From assembly GCA_001784175.1 (NCBI GenBank), contig MFPR01000036.1, positions 1 through 42,745 of the forward strand: 42,745 nucleotides of DNA. Reading direction: 5' to 3'. The notes under the pieces are model-generated. The model made no database searches. It was not told the origin of the DNA and saw nothing but the letters and a program-made list of their open reading frames with translations. The stretch is from Candidatus Lindowbacteria bacterium RIFCSPLOWO2_12_FULL_62_27 (GTDB lineage: Bacteria; Lindowbacteria; 2-12-FULL-62-27). Within the stretch, counting starts at the first letter, position 1. Every line of letters starts with the position of its first letter. Shown here in pieces: positions 25,546-33,645 of the stretch. Made by a program: the position numbers and the translations under genes.

Positions 25546-26919
25546 CTATCCTGAAATCGGCTGGTTCATGAAGGTGAGGTATTCGAGCCGGTTGAGATTG
25601 CGGTCGAGGAAGAAATAGGCGACCGGGACGGAGACGAGGCATGCGGTGAAATATCCGTAGCCGTAGTTGGCGAATCCGAGGTTCAGCGACACCAGGGTGA
25701 AGGCGGCATTGGTGCACAGGAAGACCACCGTCGAGATCAGGGCCTCCTTGCGAAAATCAAAATAGAGCAGGACGACGAGCAGGATCAGGAAGATCGTCTG
25801 GAGGTACGCGGCGATGAAGCCGATGCGCATGATGCCGTACTGCTGGTAGCTGAAATGAAGCGCCTCGATCACAAACGGCGTCAGGACCAGCATGCAGAGC
25901 GTGATCGCGCCTTGAACCTTGATGAGCTGCCCGAGTCCCTCCCGGATGCTGCTGACGAGCCTGTCGCGTTCCCGCAGGATCTTCGACCGGTTCGCCTTGT
26001 GGATGATGGTCGCGTAATAGGTCTTGTACTGCTCGTAGAAGTCCGTTTCGATGCGGATCAAAAAGAGCGCGAAGGCCGGGATGGTGGCGAGGTAGGCCAT
26101 GAAAATGGAATTATCGTAGAGCCGGTTGGCGTAGAGCGGGCCGGTGATCTGATATCCCGACTCGCTGAGCCAGAAGATGAACTTGTCGATCCAGACGCCG
26201 AGGTTGTAGAAAAACCCGATCAGCAGGTGCGGCAGGTAGGGCCCGAAGGCCGCGAACATGTCGCGGTCGATGTAGCGGTCGGACGGAAACTCGACCATGA
26301 GGCGAAGGATCAGCCAGAAGAGGATGATGAGCTGCCCGGCCGTGAACCCGCCCAGGACGCCGATGAGACCCTGGGTCGGCGCCAGATACCACGCGCCGAG
26401 GACGCTGAAACCGGTGCCGACCAGAAACGCCGTGACAATCGCCCGGTAGTCCTTGGCCGCGCTCAGAAAAATCATGCATATCCACATGCTGCAGATGCAC
26501 AGATACAGCAGGAAGGCGATCAGGCAGTAGAGAAACGGCAGATCGCAGTGATACAAAAACGCCGCCGCGACCGGCGCCTGCGTGGCGAGCGTCACGACCC
26601 ACGTCGTGTTGAAAATCGGCAGGACCATGTGCGCCTCGTCGCGGTAGAGGCGGTCCGCGAGGTACCGCGTGACGACCATCTGCAAAATGCCGGTCATGAT
26701 GATCGAAAAGGCGTAGACGTAGTTGATGGTGGCGCCCATGATGTCGGCTTCGTGGTCGCTCAAAAAAACGCGGACGGTCCGGCCGATGACCGAGATGGCG
26801 ATGACGGTCATGAGCCACGGCCCGGAACTGATGATGGCCGCGTAGACGTAGGCCTTGATGTGGCTGGTGTAGGTATCCTCGGAGAGGATTTTGCGAAGTT
26901 CAAACCCGATGCCGGCCAT
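25546..26919 (-). CDS. pelG: PelG, Pel exopolysaccharide membrane transporter
   Basis: This 457-residue protein has about twelve membrane segments and the PelG start MAGIGFELRKILSEDTY. It belongs to the MOP/Wzx-like superfamily and is thought to carry the growing Pel polymer across the inner membrane with PelD and PelE. Family-typical stretches include SSGPWLMTVIAI, VVTRYLADRLY and LGVWIDKFIFW. Its length matches PelG of Pseudomonas. It starts one base after the pelF stop and is the last pel gene. No terminator stronger than a short hairpin follows. Confidence 0.93.
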   Translation of the reverse strand: MAGIGFELRKILSEDTYTSHIKAYVYAAIISSGPWLMTVIAISVIGRTVRVFLSDHEADIMGATINYVYAFSIIMTGILQMVVTRYLADRLYRDEAHMVLPIFNTTWVVTLATQAPVAAAFLYHCDLPFLYCLIAFLLYLCICSMWICMIFLSAAKDYRAIVTAFLVGTGFSVLGAWYLAPTQGLIGVLGGFTAGQLIILFWLILRLMVEFPSDRYIDRDMFAAFGPYLPHLLIGFFYNLGVWIDKFIFWLSESGYQITGPLYANRLYDNSIFMAYLATIPAFALFLIRIETDFYEQYKTYYATIIHKANRSKILRERDRLVSSIREGLGQLIKVQGAITLCMLVLTPFVIEALHFSYQQYGIMRIGFIAAYLQTIFLILLVVLLYFDFRKEALISTVVFLCTNAAFTLVSLNLGFANYGYGYFTACLVSVPVAYFFLDRNLNRLEYLTFMNQPISG

Positions 26920-26920
26920 G

Positions 26921-28408
26921 TCAGCGCCCGATGACGACGTTCATGTAGTGGCGGTAGAGGTCGAAGTATTTAAAATTCAAATCGGTCTCATTGTAGAAAA
27001 GTTCCGTCCGTTTTTTTCCGGCCTGGCCCATCTTTCGCGCCATCTCCGGGTTGGAGAGGATCGTGCAGATCGCATCGGCCGTGTCCTGGGGGGAAGCGAG
27101 GTTCGTCACGAGACCGCTTTTGCCGAGGGCCCGGTCCTCGTCGGTGCGGCCGTAGAGCATTTCGGAGCAGGCGCCGACGTCGGTGGCGACGCAGGGCACG
27201 CCCTGCGTGTGCGCCTCGAGAATCACCAGCGGCTGGGCTTCGCTGACGCTCGTGAGGACCACGACGTCGAGGCCGGGATAGTATTCCTTGACGTTGATCG
27301 GCCCCGTGAAGGTGATCACGTCGTCGAGGGAGAGCATGCGGGTCAGGATCCGGCATTCCTGGTGGTAGGCCTCGTCCTCGTCGGTCGGCCCCAGGATGAG
27401 CGCCTTGACGTTCGGGAGCCGGTCTTTCACGATTTTCACCGCCTTGACGAACGTCTTCACATCCTTGATCGGAACGACCCGGCCGACGAATCCGATGTAG
27501 AGCGCGCCGGGCTCTTTCGGAAACGCGCATTTGAATCCGGAAAAGGCCTCGACGGAAATGCCGTTCGGGATGATGGAGAGTTTCGCGGGCGGCGCGCCGT
27601 CCTCGAGTTGAAGGAGCTGGTTGCCGCTGTAGAGCGTGATGATTTCGTCGGAGTACTGGTAGGTGACGCGGCTCATGAATCCGAAGAGATTGATCCACCA
27701 CTGTTTGAAAAACGACGCGCCGCCGCCCCTAACGCCCCGGCCGTAGGATTCCTCGAAGATCCATTCGGAGGAGATGATCTCGATTTTCCGTTCGTTGGTG
27801 TAGATGCCGTGTTCGGTCAGGATGAGCGGCGCGCCGTTCCGGATTTTGGCGAGCGCGCCCAGAAGCCCCGCGTAGCCGGTCGAGATGGTGTGATAGACGC
27901 GCGCCCGAGGGACCTGCGTCGCGAACACGTTGTAGAGGGGCAGATGGGTAAATCGCCAGGTCCAGAAATAGTCGATGAACGAATTTTCCGTCTCGTGTTT
28001 TTTGTAGAGCCGTTCGAGAATGCTCCAGGAACGTTTTGAGAAAAAAAACTCCCGCCAATCGATGCTGCCCTCCGGATCGTTCGCAAACAGCCGCGCGAAT
28101 GCGTCAAAGCTGTCAAGCCGGCCGTCCCAGAGTTCATCGTACAGCCGTTCGATCAGTTCCCAGCGTTGCCTGTGCCGTTTCTTGACCCGGCGCGTTTCGC
28201 GGTATTCGTGAAGGTAAATTTCCTGGATGCCGGTGATGTTGTCGGGAATCGGATATTTATACGTCCGGGCCTCGTCGCGTTCCGCCGAGATCAGAAGCAC
28301 CGAAAACTCAATGTTGGGCAGGGACCGGACGAGGTTGTAGACCCACGACGAGACGCCGCCGCGAACGTACGGAAACGTTCCCTCGAGAACGAGACAGACG
28401 TCGCTCAT
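26921..28408 (-). CDS. pelF: PelF, Pel glycosyltransferase
   Basis: This is a 495-residue cytosolic GT4-type glycosyltransferase that polymerises Pel, a GalNAc-rich polymer, from UDP-sugars. The N-terminus MSDVCLVLEGTFPYVRGGVS is diagnostic of PelF. The C-terminal half has the donor-binding features of GT-B enzymes: YIGFVGRVVPIKDVKTF, then LTSVSEAQPLVILEAHTQG with the Glu pair. Start 28408 is chosen because the PelF N-terminus begins there; it overlaps the HEAT gene stop by 4 bases. Length and motifs look normal and active. Confidence 0.95.
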   Translation of the reverse strand: MSDVCLVLEGTFPYVRGGVSSWVYNLVRSLPNIEFSVLLISAERDEARTYKYPIPDNITGIQEIYLHEYRETRRVKKRHRQRWELIERLYDELWDGRLDSFDAFARLFANDPEGSIDWREFFFSKRSWSILERLYKKHETENSFIDYFWTWRFTHLPLYNVFATQVPRARVYHTISTGYAGLLGALAKIRNGAPLILTEHGIYTNERKIEIISSEWIFEESYGRGVRGGGASFFKQWWINLFGFMSRVTYQYSDEIITLYSGNQLLQLEDGAPPAKLSIIPNGISVEAFSGFKCAFPKEPGALYIGFVGRVVPIKDVKTFVKAVKIVKDRLPNVKALILGPTDEDEAYHQECRILTRMLSLDDVITFTGPINVKEYYPGLDVVVLTSVSEAQPLVILEAHTQGVPCVATDVGACSEMLYGRTDEDRALGKSGLVTNLASPQDTADAICTILSNPEMARKMGQAGKKRTELFYNETDLNFKYFDLYRHYMNVVIGR

Positions 28409-30357
28409 GCCCCCGACACCTTGCGGCGGATGATCTGCCGGACCTGCGCGGCGGTCGGCTCCGGGCAATCCGACTGCAGGACGTCGAAGAGGGTGTCGAT
28501 CTCGTCCTGAAAGGAGGCCTCGGCAAGATATTTCAGCAGGAGCGGCTCCGGCAAAATAGGCCGCTGTTCGAGGAAGACGTCCACGATATAGTCCGGCACC
28601 GGCTCATTCCGCGCCCGGATCACGTCGAACAGAATCTCGAAATAAATCGCAGCCCGCCTGGAGCAGAGGCCGGGCAAAAAGAGCTCATACAGTTCCAATC
28701 CGAACTGGGCGCTCCGCGCGGATACGATGGCGCGGATGCGGTCCATATAAGGAACGAATGCCGGCGTGTCGGCGAGCGTCAACAGGTCTTCCAGCGTCTT
28801 GAGGCCGAGACCGGGATGCTCCTGCAGTTTCATGAGGAGATCCAGGGCCCAGCGCCGGAACTCCTCTGTCCGGATGTCCTGTTTAAGATGTTCGATGAGC
28901 CCGTGGACGGCGTCGGGGCTTCGGCGGATGATCGCGGCCGCGGCGCCCGCGCAGGCTTCGCGTGTGTGCGGGTCGGGATCGGTTTCATCCATGAGGAGAA
29001 GCCTGTCGAGAATGTCCGGGTCCGGGTAATGCTCAAGGAGACCGATGGCGAGGTAGCGGATGTTGAAGTTTTCAGAATAGATCAGCCGGATGATTTCGTC
29101 CCAGAGCGGTTTGTCAAAATCCGTCTTTCGGGCCAGTTCAGACAGGAACTGCAGGATGGTTTGAATCAGGATCGCGTTTTCTTCCTGCGGAAGCGACAAG
29201 TATCGAACCAGGCTGTTAAACTGGTGATGCCGGCTCGCCAATCGGCCGATGGAGAGTACCGCCGAATAGCTGAGAAGCGGATCGCCCGTCAGAAACCGTT
29301 CCAGGACCGGGACGGCTTCGATACATCCGCAGGCCGCCAGCGCCTCGATCGCCGCCTGTTTGAGCAGCGCGTCCTCCTGCCGGTCCAGGATGCGGACGAG
29401 CGTGTTGAAGGCGTCGCGCGTTTCGAGCCGCCCGATGAGTTCGATGAGGCCGGCGCGGACGTCCGGGTCCCGGACGGCTTGAAACCGGGCTTGGTAGCGG
29501 CGGAGCCGAAGCTCCTCCGGCGCCCGATTCAGAAGCCACCGGCTCATGTTCCGGAGCGCCGTGTCAGCGTTCGAGATCACGTGATCGATCAAGAAATCAA
29601 CGGCCGCCGGATGGTGAAACTCGGACAGCCGCTTCATCATCTCCTGCTTGACCTCCACATTCTCCTCCGTCCGCGCCGCCCGCAGGACCGCCCGGACGGT
29701 CCGGCCGCCCCTGCGGCGGGTCACGGCCCAGACGGCCATTCGCCGGATCTGCTCCGACGGATGTTTGAGGAGCGGCAGGAAATGCTTCCAGTACTTTGTT
29801 TCGTTGTAATCGATCAAGGTGACCATGGCTTGCCGGACGACGTCGGTATCCGTGTTCTTGAGGAGCCTGCGAATGGGCCGACCGGCGGTCGTGTCCTTTA
29901 TTTTTTCGAGGACCTTGAGCGCGCGAATGAGGACTTTGGGATCGGGACTGTCAAGCTTTCGAATGACCTGCGGGACGAGGCGGAAGATTTTCTGGTCAGC
30001 GACGATTTCCAGGGCGGTCTCCGATGCCACCGCGCTTTCCGACACGATCATCCGGGAGAGGGTCGGAAGGATGGTACGCTCGGGAAACCGTTTCAGGGCC
30101 GTGAGGGCGGCCTGCTGAACCTCCTTGTCCTCATGAAAACAGTATCGCTCCAGGAGCGGCAGGCCGTTGGAGTTCCTGGACAGCTCAATGTACTTGCAGA
30201 ACAGGATCGCGGAATACTTGTCGGAAACGAGGGCGTGAATCCGGCCCGGCAGGTTGGGCCGGTCCAGGACGACGAGTTTTTCAACCGCCTCTTCGCGGAC
30301 GTCCCATGCCGGATCGGCGAATTCGCGGAGGGCGACTTCGAGGTCGAGGGCTTTCAT
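28405..30357 (-). CDS. HEAT-repeat protein inserted between pelE and pelF
   Basis: This is a 650-residue, entirely helical, soluble protein of tandem HEAT-like repeats, for example CFHEDKEVQQAALTALKRF, HPSEQIRRMAVWAV and KQAAIEALAACGCIEAVPVL. It has no signal peptide or membrane segment. It lies inside the pel operon, 3 bases after pelE and overlapping pelF by 4, so it is very likely made with them. It is not part of the pelABCDEFG set of Pseudomonas. PelE here also carries a short HEAT-like stretch (about residues 120-190), so this gene may extend that scaffold. A platform joining PelF to the PelD-PelE-PelG inner-membrane complex is a reasonable guess. Confidence 0.85.
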   Translation of the reverse strand: MKALDLEVALREFADPAWDVREEAVEKLVVLDRPNLPGRIHALVSDKYSAILFCKYIELSRNSNGLPLLERYCFHEDKEVQQAALTALKRFPERTILPTLSRMIVSESAVASETALEIVADQKIFRLVPQVIRKLDSPDPKVLIRALKVLEKIKDTTAGRPIRRLLKNTDTDVVRQAMVTLIDYNETKYWKHFLPLLKHPSEQIRRMAVWAVTRRRGGRTVRAVLRAARTEENVEVKQEMMKRLSEFHHPAAVDFLIDHVISNADTALRNMSRWLLNRAPEELRLRRYQARFQAVRDPDVRAGLIELIGRLETRDAFNTLVRILDRQEDALLKQAAIEALAACGCIEAVPVLERFLTGDPLLSYSAVLSIGRLASRHHQFNSLVRYLSLPQEENAILIQTILQFLSELARKTDFDKPLWDEIIRLIYSENFNIRYLAIGLLEHYPDPDILDRLLLMDETDPDPHTREACAGAAAAIIRRSPDAVHGLIEHLKQDIRTEEFRRWALDLLMKLQEHPGLGLKTLEDLLTLADTPAFVPYMDRIRAIVSARSAQFGLELYELFLPGLCSRRAAIYFEILFDVIRARNEPVPDYIVDVFLEQRPILPEPLLLKYLAEASFQDEIDTLFDVLQSDCPEPTAAQVRQIIRRKVSGA

Positions 30358-30360
30358 CCG

Positions 30361-31380
30361 CTACGAAAGGCTCTCCGCCCACCACGGCGCGATGAGCTGA
30401 TGGGTGGTGTTGAGGTCGCCGAAGGCGCGCGTCGCCCGGCAATCCTCGGCCACCCGCAGAAAGTCGCGTCTCCTGAAAAAAATCTCGGCCCGCCAGAAAT
30501 AGGCGTCGACATTTTTGGGATCCATCTCGATGGCCCGGCTCAGATGGCGCTCGGCCTCGTCGATCCGGCCCAATTTGAACATGACGCGTCCCATGCTGAA
30601 ATGGGTTTCACTGTCCTGCTCGTACGAGAGGACCTTCCCGAAGGTTTCCGCGCATTGGTCGAGATGGTAGCGCTCGCCGATGGCGTCGAGGGTCCCGGCC
30701 TGGATGTATTCGAGGTAGGCGTATCCGAGTTCCTTGAGGAGGAGGACATCCGCGGCCCGGGCCGCCGATTCCGCCGCCAGCGTGCGGATCCGCTTGCTGA
30801 GTTTTTCGTCGATCTTCGCCAGCGACGACGACGCGTAAAACCGGACCTCGCGGTCGGAGTCCTTCAGGAGATTCTGAAGCAGTCTGACCGAATCGCGGGT
30901 CTCGAGTTTGCCGAGATACTTTGTCGCGGCCCGCCGGAGCGTCACGTCGCGGCCATGGATGAGGTCGACCAGCGGCTGGATTTCCATCTGCCGGCCGATC
31001 TCCTCCTCGATGTCCATGATCCGGCCGAGCTGGTCCTCCCGCTGCATCTCCGTCTCGATCGCTTTGTGGTAATCCTCCATCACGCCCACTTTCAGCGCGT
31101 CCCGCCGGATGAGCATGACGAGCAGCACGAACGAAAAAGCGGCGCCGCCGATCGGATAGAAGAAGAGCGTGCCCAGAAAGATCGCCAGACGCTGGCCGTC
31201 AAAATCCTTCCGGACGTTTCCGGCGGCGGTCAGGGCCGCGGTGGAAACGAGGTGCAGGCACACGGGCAGGATCCAGTCCCGCAGGACATAGAGGTTCGTC
31301 CTGGTAAAGAGCACCCAGACGGATGCGCCCTCGAACGTCGCGGCGATCGAGACACAGAGGAATACGGCGAATTTGCTCAA
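30361..31380 (-). CDS. pelE: PelE, inner-membrane TPR protein
   Basis: This is a 339-residue protein. It has two to three N-terminal membrane segments (about residues 5-25, 35-52 and 68-90), a cytoplasmic helical linker with HEAT-like helices (PLVDLIHGRDVTLRRAATKY), and TPRs from about residue 215 (ETHFSMGRVMFKLGRIDEAE, AIEMDPKNVDAYFWRAEIFF). This matches PelE of Pseudomonas, which links PelD and PelG. The gene overlaps pelD by 4 bases. The identification rests on order (between pelD and pelF) and architecture, since PelE sequences diverge strongly. Confidence 0.8.
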   Translation of the reverse strand: MSKFAVFLCVSIAATFEGASVWVLFTRTNLYVLRDWILPVCLHLVSTAALTAAGNVRKDFDGQRLAIFLGTLFFYPIGGAAFSFVLLVMLIRRDALKVGVMEDYHKAIETEMQREDQLGRIMDIEEEIGRQMEIQPLVDLIHGRDVTLRRAATKYLGKLETRDSVRLLQNLLKDSDREVRFYASSSLAKIDEKLSKRIRTLAAESAARAADVLLLKELGYAYLEYIQAGTLDAIGERYHLDQCAETFGKVLSYEQDSETHFSMGRVMFKLGRIDEAERHLSRAIEMDPKNVDAYFWRAEIFFRRRDFLRVAEDCRATRAFGDLNTTHQLIAPWWAESLS

Positions 31381-32762
31381 GACGGCGCCGAAAATTTCCG
31401 CTCGACGCGCCCCACGAGATCGTCCTGCGTTTCATCGCTCATCTGGTACGAGTCGAATTCGGTCCGAAACCGGAATTCCCGCCCGGGGTCGCGGTAGGGC
31501 CGGAACTCGAACGCGGCGATGTCGGCGCGGATTTTCTCCAGCCGTTCCGCCGCCTCCTCGTCGCCTTTTGCGATCATGAGAATGCAGAGTTGGTCGTCGG
31601 TTTTGTATTTGGACACGATATCGACATCGGTGAGATGCGTTTTCAGTATCCGGTTGATCGACTTCAGCAGCCGGATCAGGGACGGGGCCGGGATCTGATC
31701 GACGTCCTGAAAGCGCATGATGGCCAGGGACAGCGGCATCGCATAGCGCGCCGCGCGGTCCACTTCCTCCTTCAAGCGCCGCTGGAGATACGTGTAATTG
31801 TAGAGATCGAGCGCCTCGTCCAGGATGTTCTTGCTCTTGTGCCACTCGAATTCATCGATCCGCTCGATGGTCTTGGCGATCCATTCGGCGATCATTTCGA
31901 ACATGCGGATGGAATTGGGATTGAATTTCAAAAACGGCACGTCATAGACCTCGATAAATCCGTTCAGGCGGCCGTTGGAATCGAGGAGCGGCCCCGCCAT
32001 GAGAGCCTCTTCGGGCTGCGCGCCCTGCGCCTCCCCCGCCCGGCGGCGGACGGTGTCCCGGACGCTTTTGACGGCCTTGTGCTCGATGGCCATCTGCGCG
32101 AGGCCGCGGGCCTGGCTCAACCGTTCGGGCGGGGCCGTGGTCCAGCGGCCTCCGGCGCGCACAAAGCCCTCCTTGTCCTTCAAGTACAGCGCAAACGCGT
32201 TGAAGGAGAGCTGGTGGGCGAGGATGTCCTCGACGGCGGCCGCGAGTTCCTGCCGGTCGGTCGTATCGAGTTTTTTGGCGGATTCGTAGAGAACCGAGAA
32301 GGTCGAGAAATTTCCGACGACGGCCTTTTCGAGTTCGGCGTTCGTGTAGTTGAGCACCTTGAGATGTTCATCCGCCGCCTTGAATTTTTCCTCGAGCAGG
32401 TCGATCCGTCCCTGGAGTTCAACGGCCTTGCGCTTGAAGCGCTCGCGGATCTCCCCCAGCGTGAACCCCGTGAACGTGAGCACGGCCGGCGGGAAATAGG
32501 CGTCGAACTCGAACATCACCCAGATGGACATGATTTTCTGATTGGCGTAAACGCAGGCGATGTACGCGACCGCGGCGGCCAGCCCGGCAAACCGGCCTTC
32601 CCGGACGCCGTACCAGCTCGCGATGTAGACGACGACGGCCATGAAGGGATGGAGCTTGATCGAAATGAAACCGATGTCCTTGCCGCCGGCGATGAGGCTG
32701 GCGGCGATGATGAGGAGGAGGGCGCCTAGGGATTCAAGATACGGAAGTAGTTTTTTTCTCAT
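31377..32762 (-). CDS. pelD: PelD, c-di-GMP receptor-like inner-membrane protein with altered I-site
   Basis: The 461-residue length equals known PelD. Four membrane segments (about 12-28, 38-52, 58-76, 84-104) are followed by a coiled-coil-like helix (105-150), a GAF domain (about 155-305) and a degenerate GGDEF domain (about 315-455). The GGDEF position reads KTDDQ (387-391), so it is catalytically dead as in all PelD. The inhibitory site that binds c-di-GMP in Pseudomonas PelD (R-x-x-D) reads Thr378-Asp-Val-Asp381 here: the Asp is kept but the Arg is lost. C-di-GMP binding may therefore be weak or absent. It overlaps the receiver gene upstream by 29 bases. Confidence 0.9.
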   Translation of the reverse strand: MRKKLLPYLESLGALLLIIAASLIAGGKDIGFISIKLHPFMAVVVYIASWYGVREGRFAGLAAAVAYIACVYANQKIMSIWVMFEFDAYFPPAVLTFTGFTLGEIRERFKRKAVELQGRIDLLEEKFKAADEHLKVLNYTNAELEKAVVGNFSTFSVLYESAKKLDTTDRQELAAAVEDILAHQLSFNAFALYLKDKEGFVRAGGRWTTAPPERLSQARGLAQMAIEHKAVKSVRDTVRRRAGEAQGAQPEEALMAGPLLDSNGRLNGFIEVYDVPFLKFNPNSIRMFEMIAEWIAKTIERIDEFEWHKSKNILDEALDLYNYTYLQRRLKEEVDRAARYAMPLSLAIMRFQDVDQIPAPSLIRLLKSINRILKTHLTDVDIVSKYKTDDQLCILMIAKGDEEAAERLEKIRADIAAFEFRPYRDPGREFRFRTEFDSYQMSDETQDDLVGRVERKFSAPS

Positions 32763-33126
32763 TCACAAGCGTTTTTCGGATGATGTCAATGATTTCCCTG
32801 GGCACGAAGGGTTTTTTGACGTACTGGCACTTGTGGTCGAAAATCTGGCGGCGCTCCGCGTCGTCCAGGACCTTTGCGCTCAACACCAGGATCGGCGTGC
32901 CGCGGTTCAGATCGGTTTCGCGGACCTTCGTGACCAGATCCAGTCCGCTCATCTGGGGCATGACGATGTCGGTCACGATCAGGCCGTAGGGCTCCTTGGT
33001 GATCCGCTCGAGCGCGGTCACCGGATTGTCGAACCGCACGACCTCGAGCTTGTACATCCTCAGCGCGGCCGTCAGGAGCATCGTGATTTCCTTTTCGTCG
33101 TCGACGACCAGGATTTGAGATTGCAT
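32734..33126 (-). CDS. Receiver-only response regulator inside the pel operon
   Basis: This is a 130-residue single REC domain with no output domain. Key residues are present: acidic pair Asp9 and Asp10 (LVVDDE), phosphoacceptor Asp53 (VTDIVMPQMSG), Ser83 (VLSAK) and Lys105 (VKKPF). It can be expected to be phosphorylated and to act by protein contact. It starts 4 bases after the pelC stop and overlaps pelD by 29 bases, an unusually deep overlap that couples the two. PelD is the obvious contact candidate, and the Hpt protein at the head of the same operon the likely phosphate source; both are inferences. Confidence 0.93.
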   Translation of the reverse strand: MQSQILVVDDEKEITMLLTAALRMYKLEVVRFDNPVTALERITKEPYGLIVTDIVMPQMSGLDLVTKVRETDLNRGTPILVLSAKVLDDAERRQIFDHKCQYVKKPFVPREIIDIIRKTLVNEKKTTSVS

Positions 33127-33130
33127 GATC

Positions 33131-33613
33131 CTATTTGGAGGCGGACAGCCGGTCCGCCGCCTTCTGACAGATTCGGCGGGTCACTTCGGTCAGCGACTCG
33201 CCGCCGGTGAACGAGGCGGCGCCGCGGTCGGCGCAGGTCGCCGACCAGACGGTTTTTCCGGTCTTCGCGGAAACGGCCCGGATCGTGAACCCGACGACGC
33301 TCTGCTCGGTGAGGCCGTGCCGGTAATGATATTCCGTGATCCGGCCCATGATCAGGTGATCCGCGCCGGCGGTCGCGGCCGCCGCGCCGGCGGCCGTCTC
33401 GGGAATGAGGGGAATCCCGCGCGATTCCAGTTCCACGCGCAAAATGCCCATGACCGCCTGGGACGCGTTGGGCTGATCCGTCAAATTCTCAAACTCCACG
33501 AGGGCCAGCGTGCCAAGCCCCGCCGGCGCCGGCGCTTCCCGAACGGCCTCACGGTTCGAGACACACCCCACCTGCATGAGAAGTCCGGCGGCCAGGATCG
33601 CAATCAACTTCAT
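33131..33613 (-). CDS. pelC: PelC-like outer-membrane lipoprotein
   Basis: This 160-residue protein has a short signal sequence ending MQVGC-VS, a usable though imperfect lipobox with Cys at residue 17. It lies where pelC is expected, directly after the pelB genes. The body, LALVEFENLTDQPNASQAVMGILRVELESRGIPL in pieces, has the beta-alpha pattern of PelC/CsgG-like lipoproteins. PelC of Pseudomonas forms a ring under the PelB pore in the periplasm. The size (PelC is about 170 residues) and position support the call more than sequence identity does. An alternative is a general penicillin-binding-protein-activator-like (LpoB) lipoprotein. Confidence 0.72.
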   Translation of the reverse strand: MKLIAILAAGLLMQVGCVSNREAVREAPAPAGLGTLALVEFENLTDQPNASQAVMGILRVELESRGIPLIPETAAGAAAATAGADHLIMGRITEYHYRHGLTEQSVVGFTIRAVSAKTGKTVWSATCADRGAASFTGGESLTEVTRRICQKAADRLSASK

Positions 33614-33645
33614 ACTCCGGAGATTACTTCAGCCGCCCGATGAAG

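Noticed and set aside
28816-31497. Long plus-strand open frame (893 codons) opposite the HEAT and pelE genes
   Set aside because: It is antisense to well-supported genes; its composition follows the codon bias of the opposite strand and shows no motif.
31377-32762. Active diguanylate cyclase
   Set aside because: The GGDEF position reads KTDDQ, which lacks the catalytic residues; the gene is PelD by length, domains and context.
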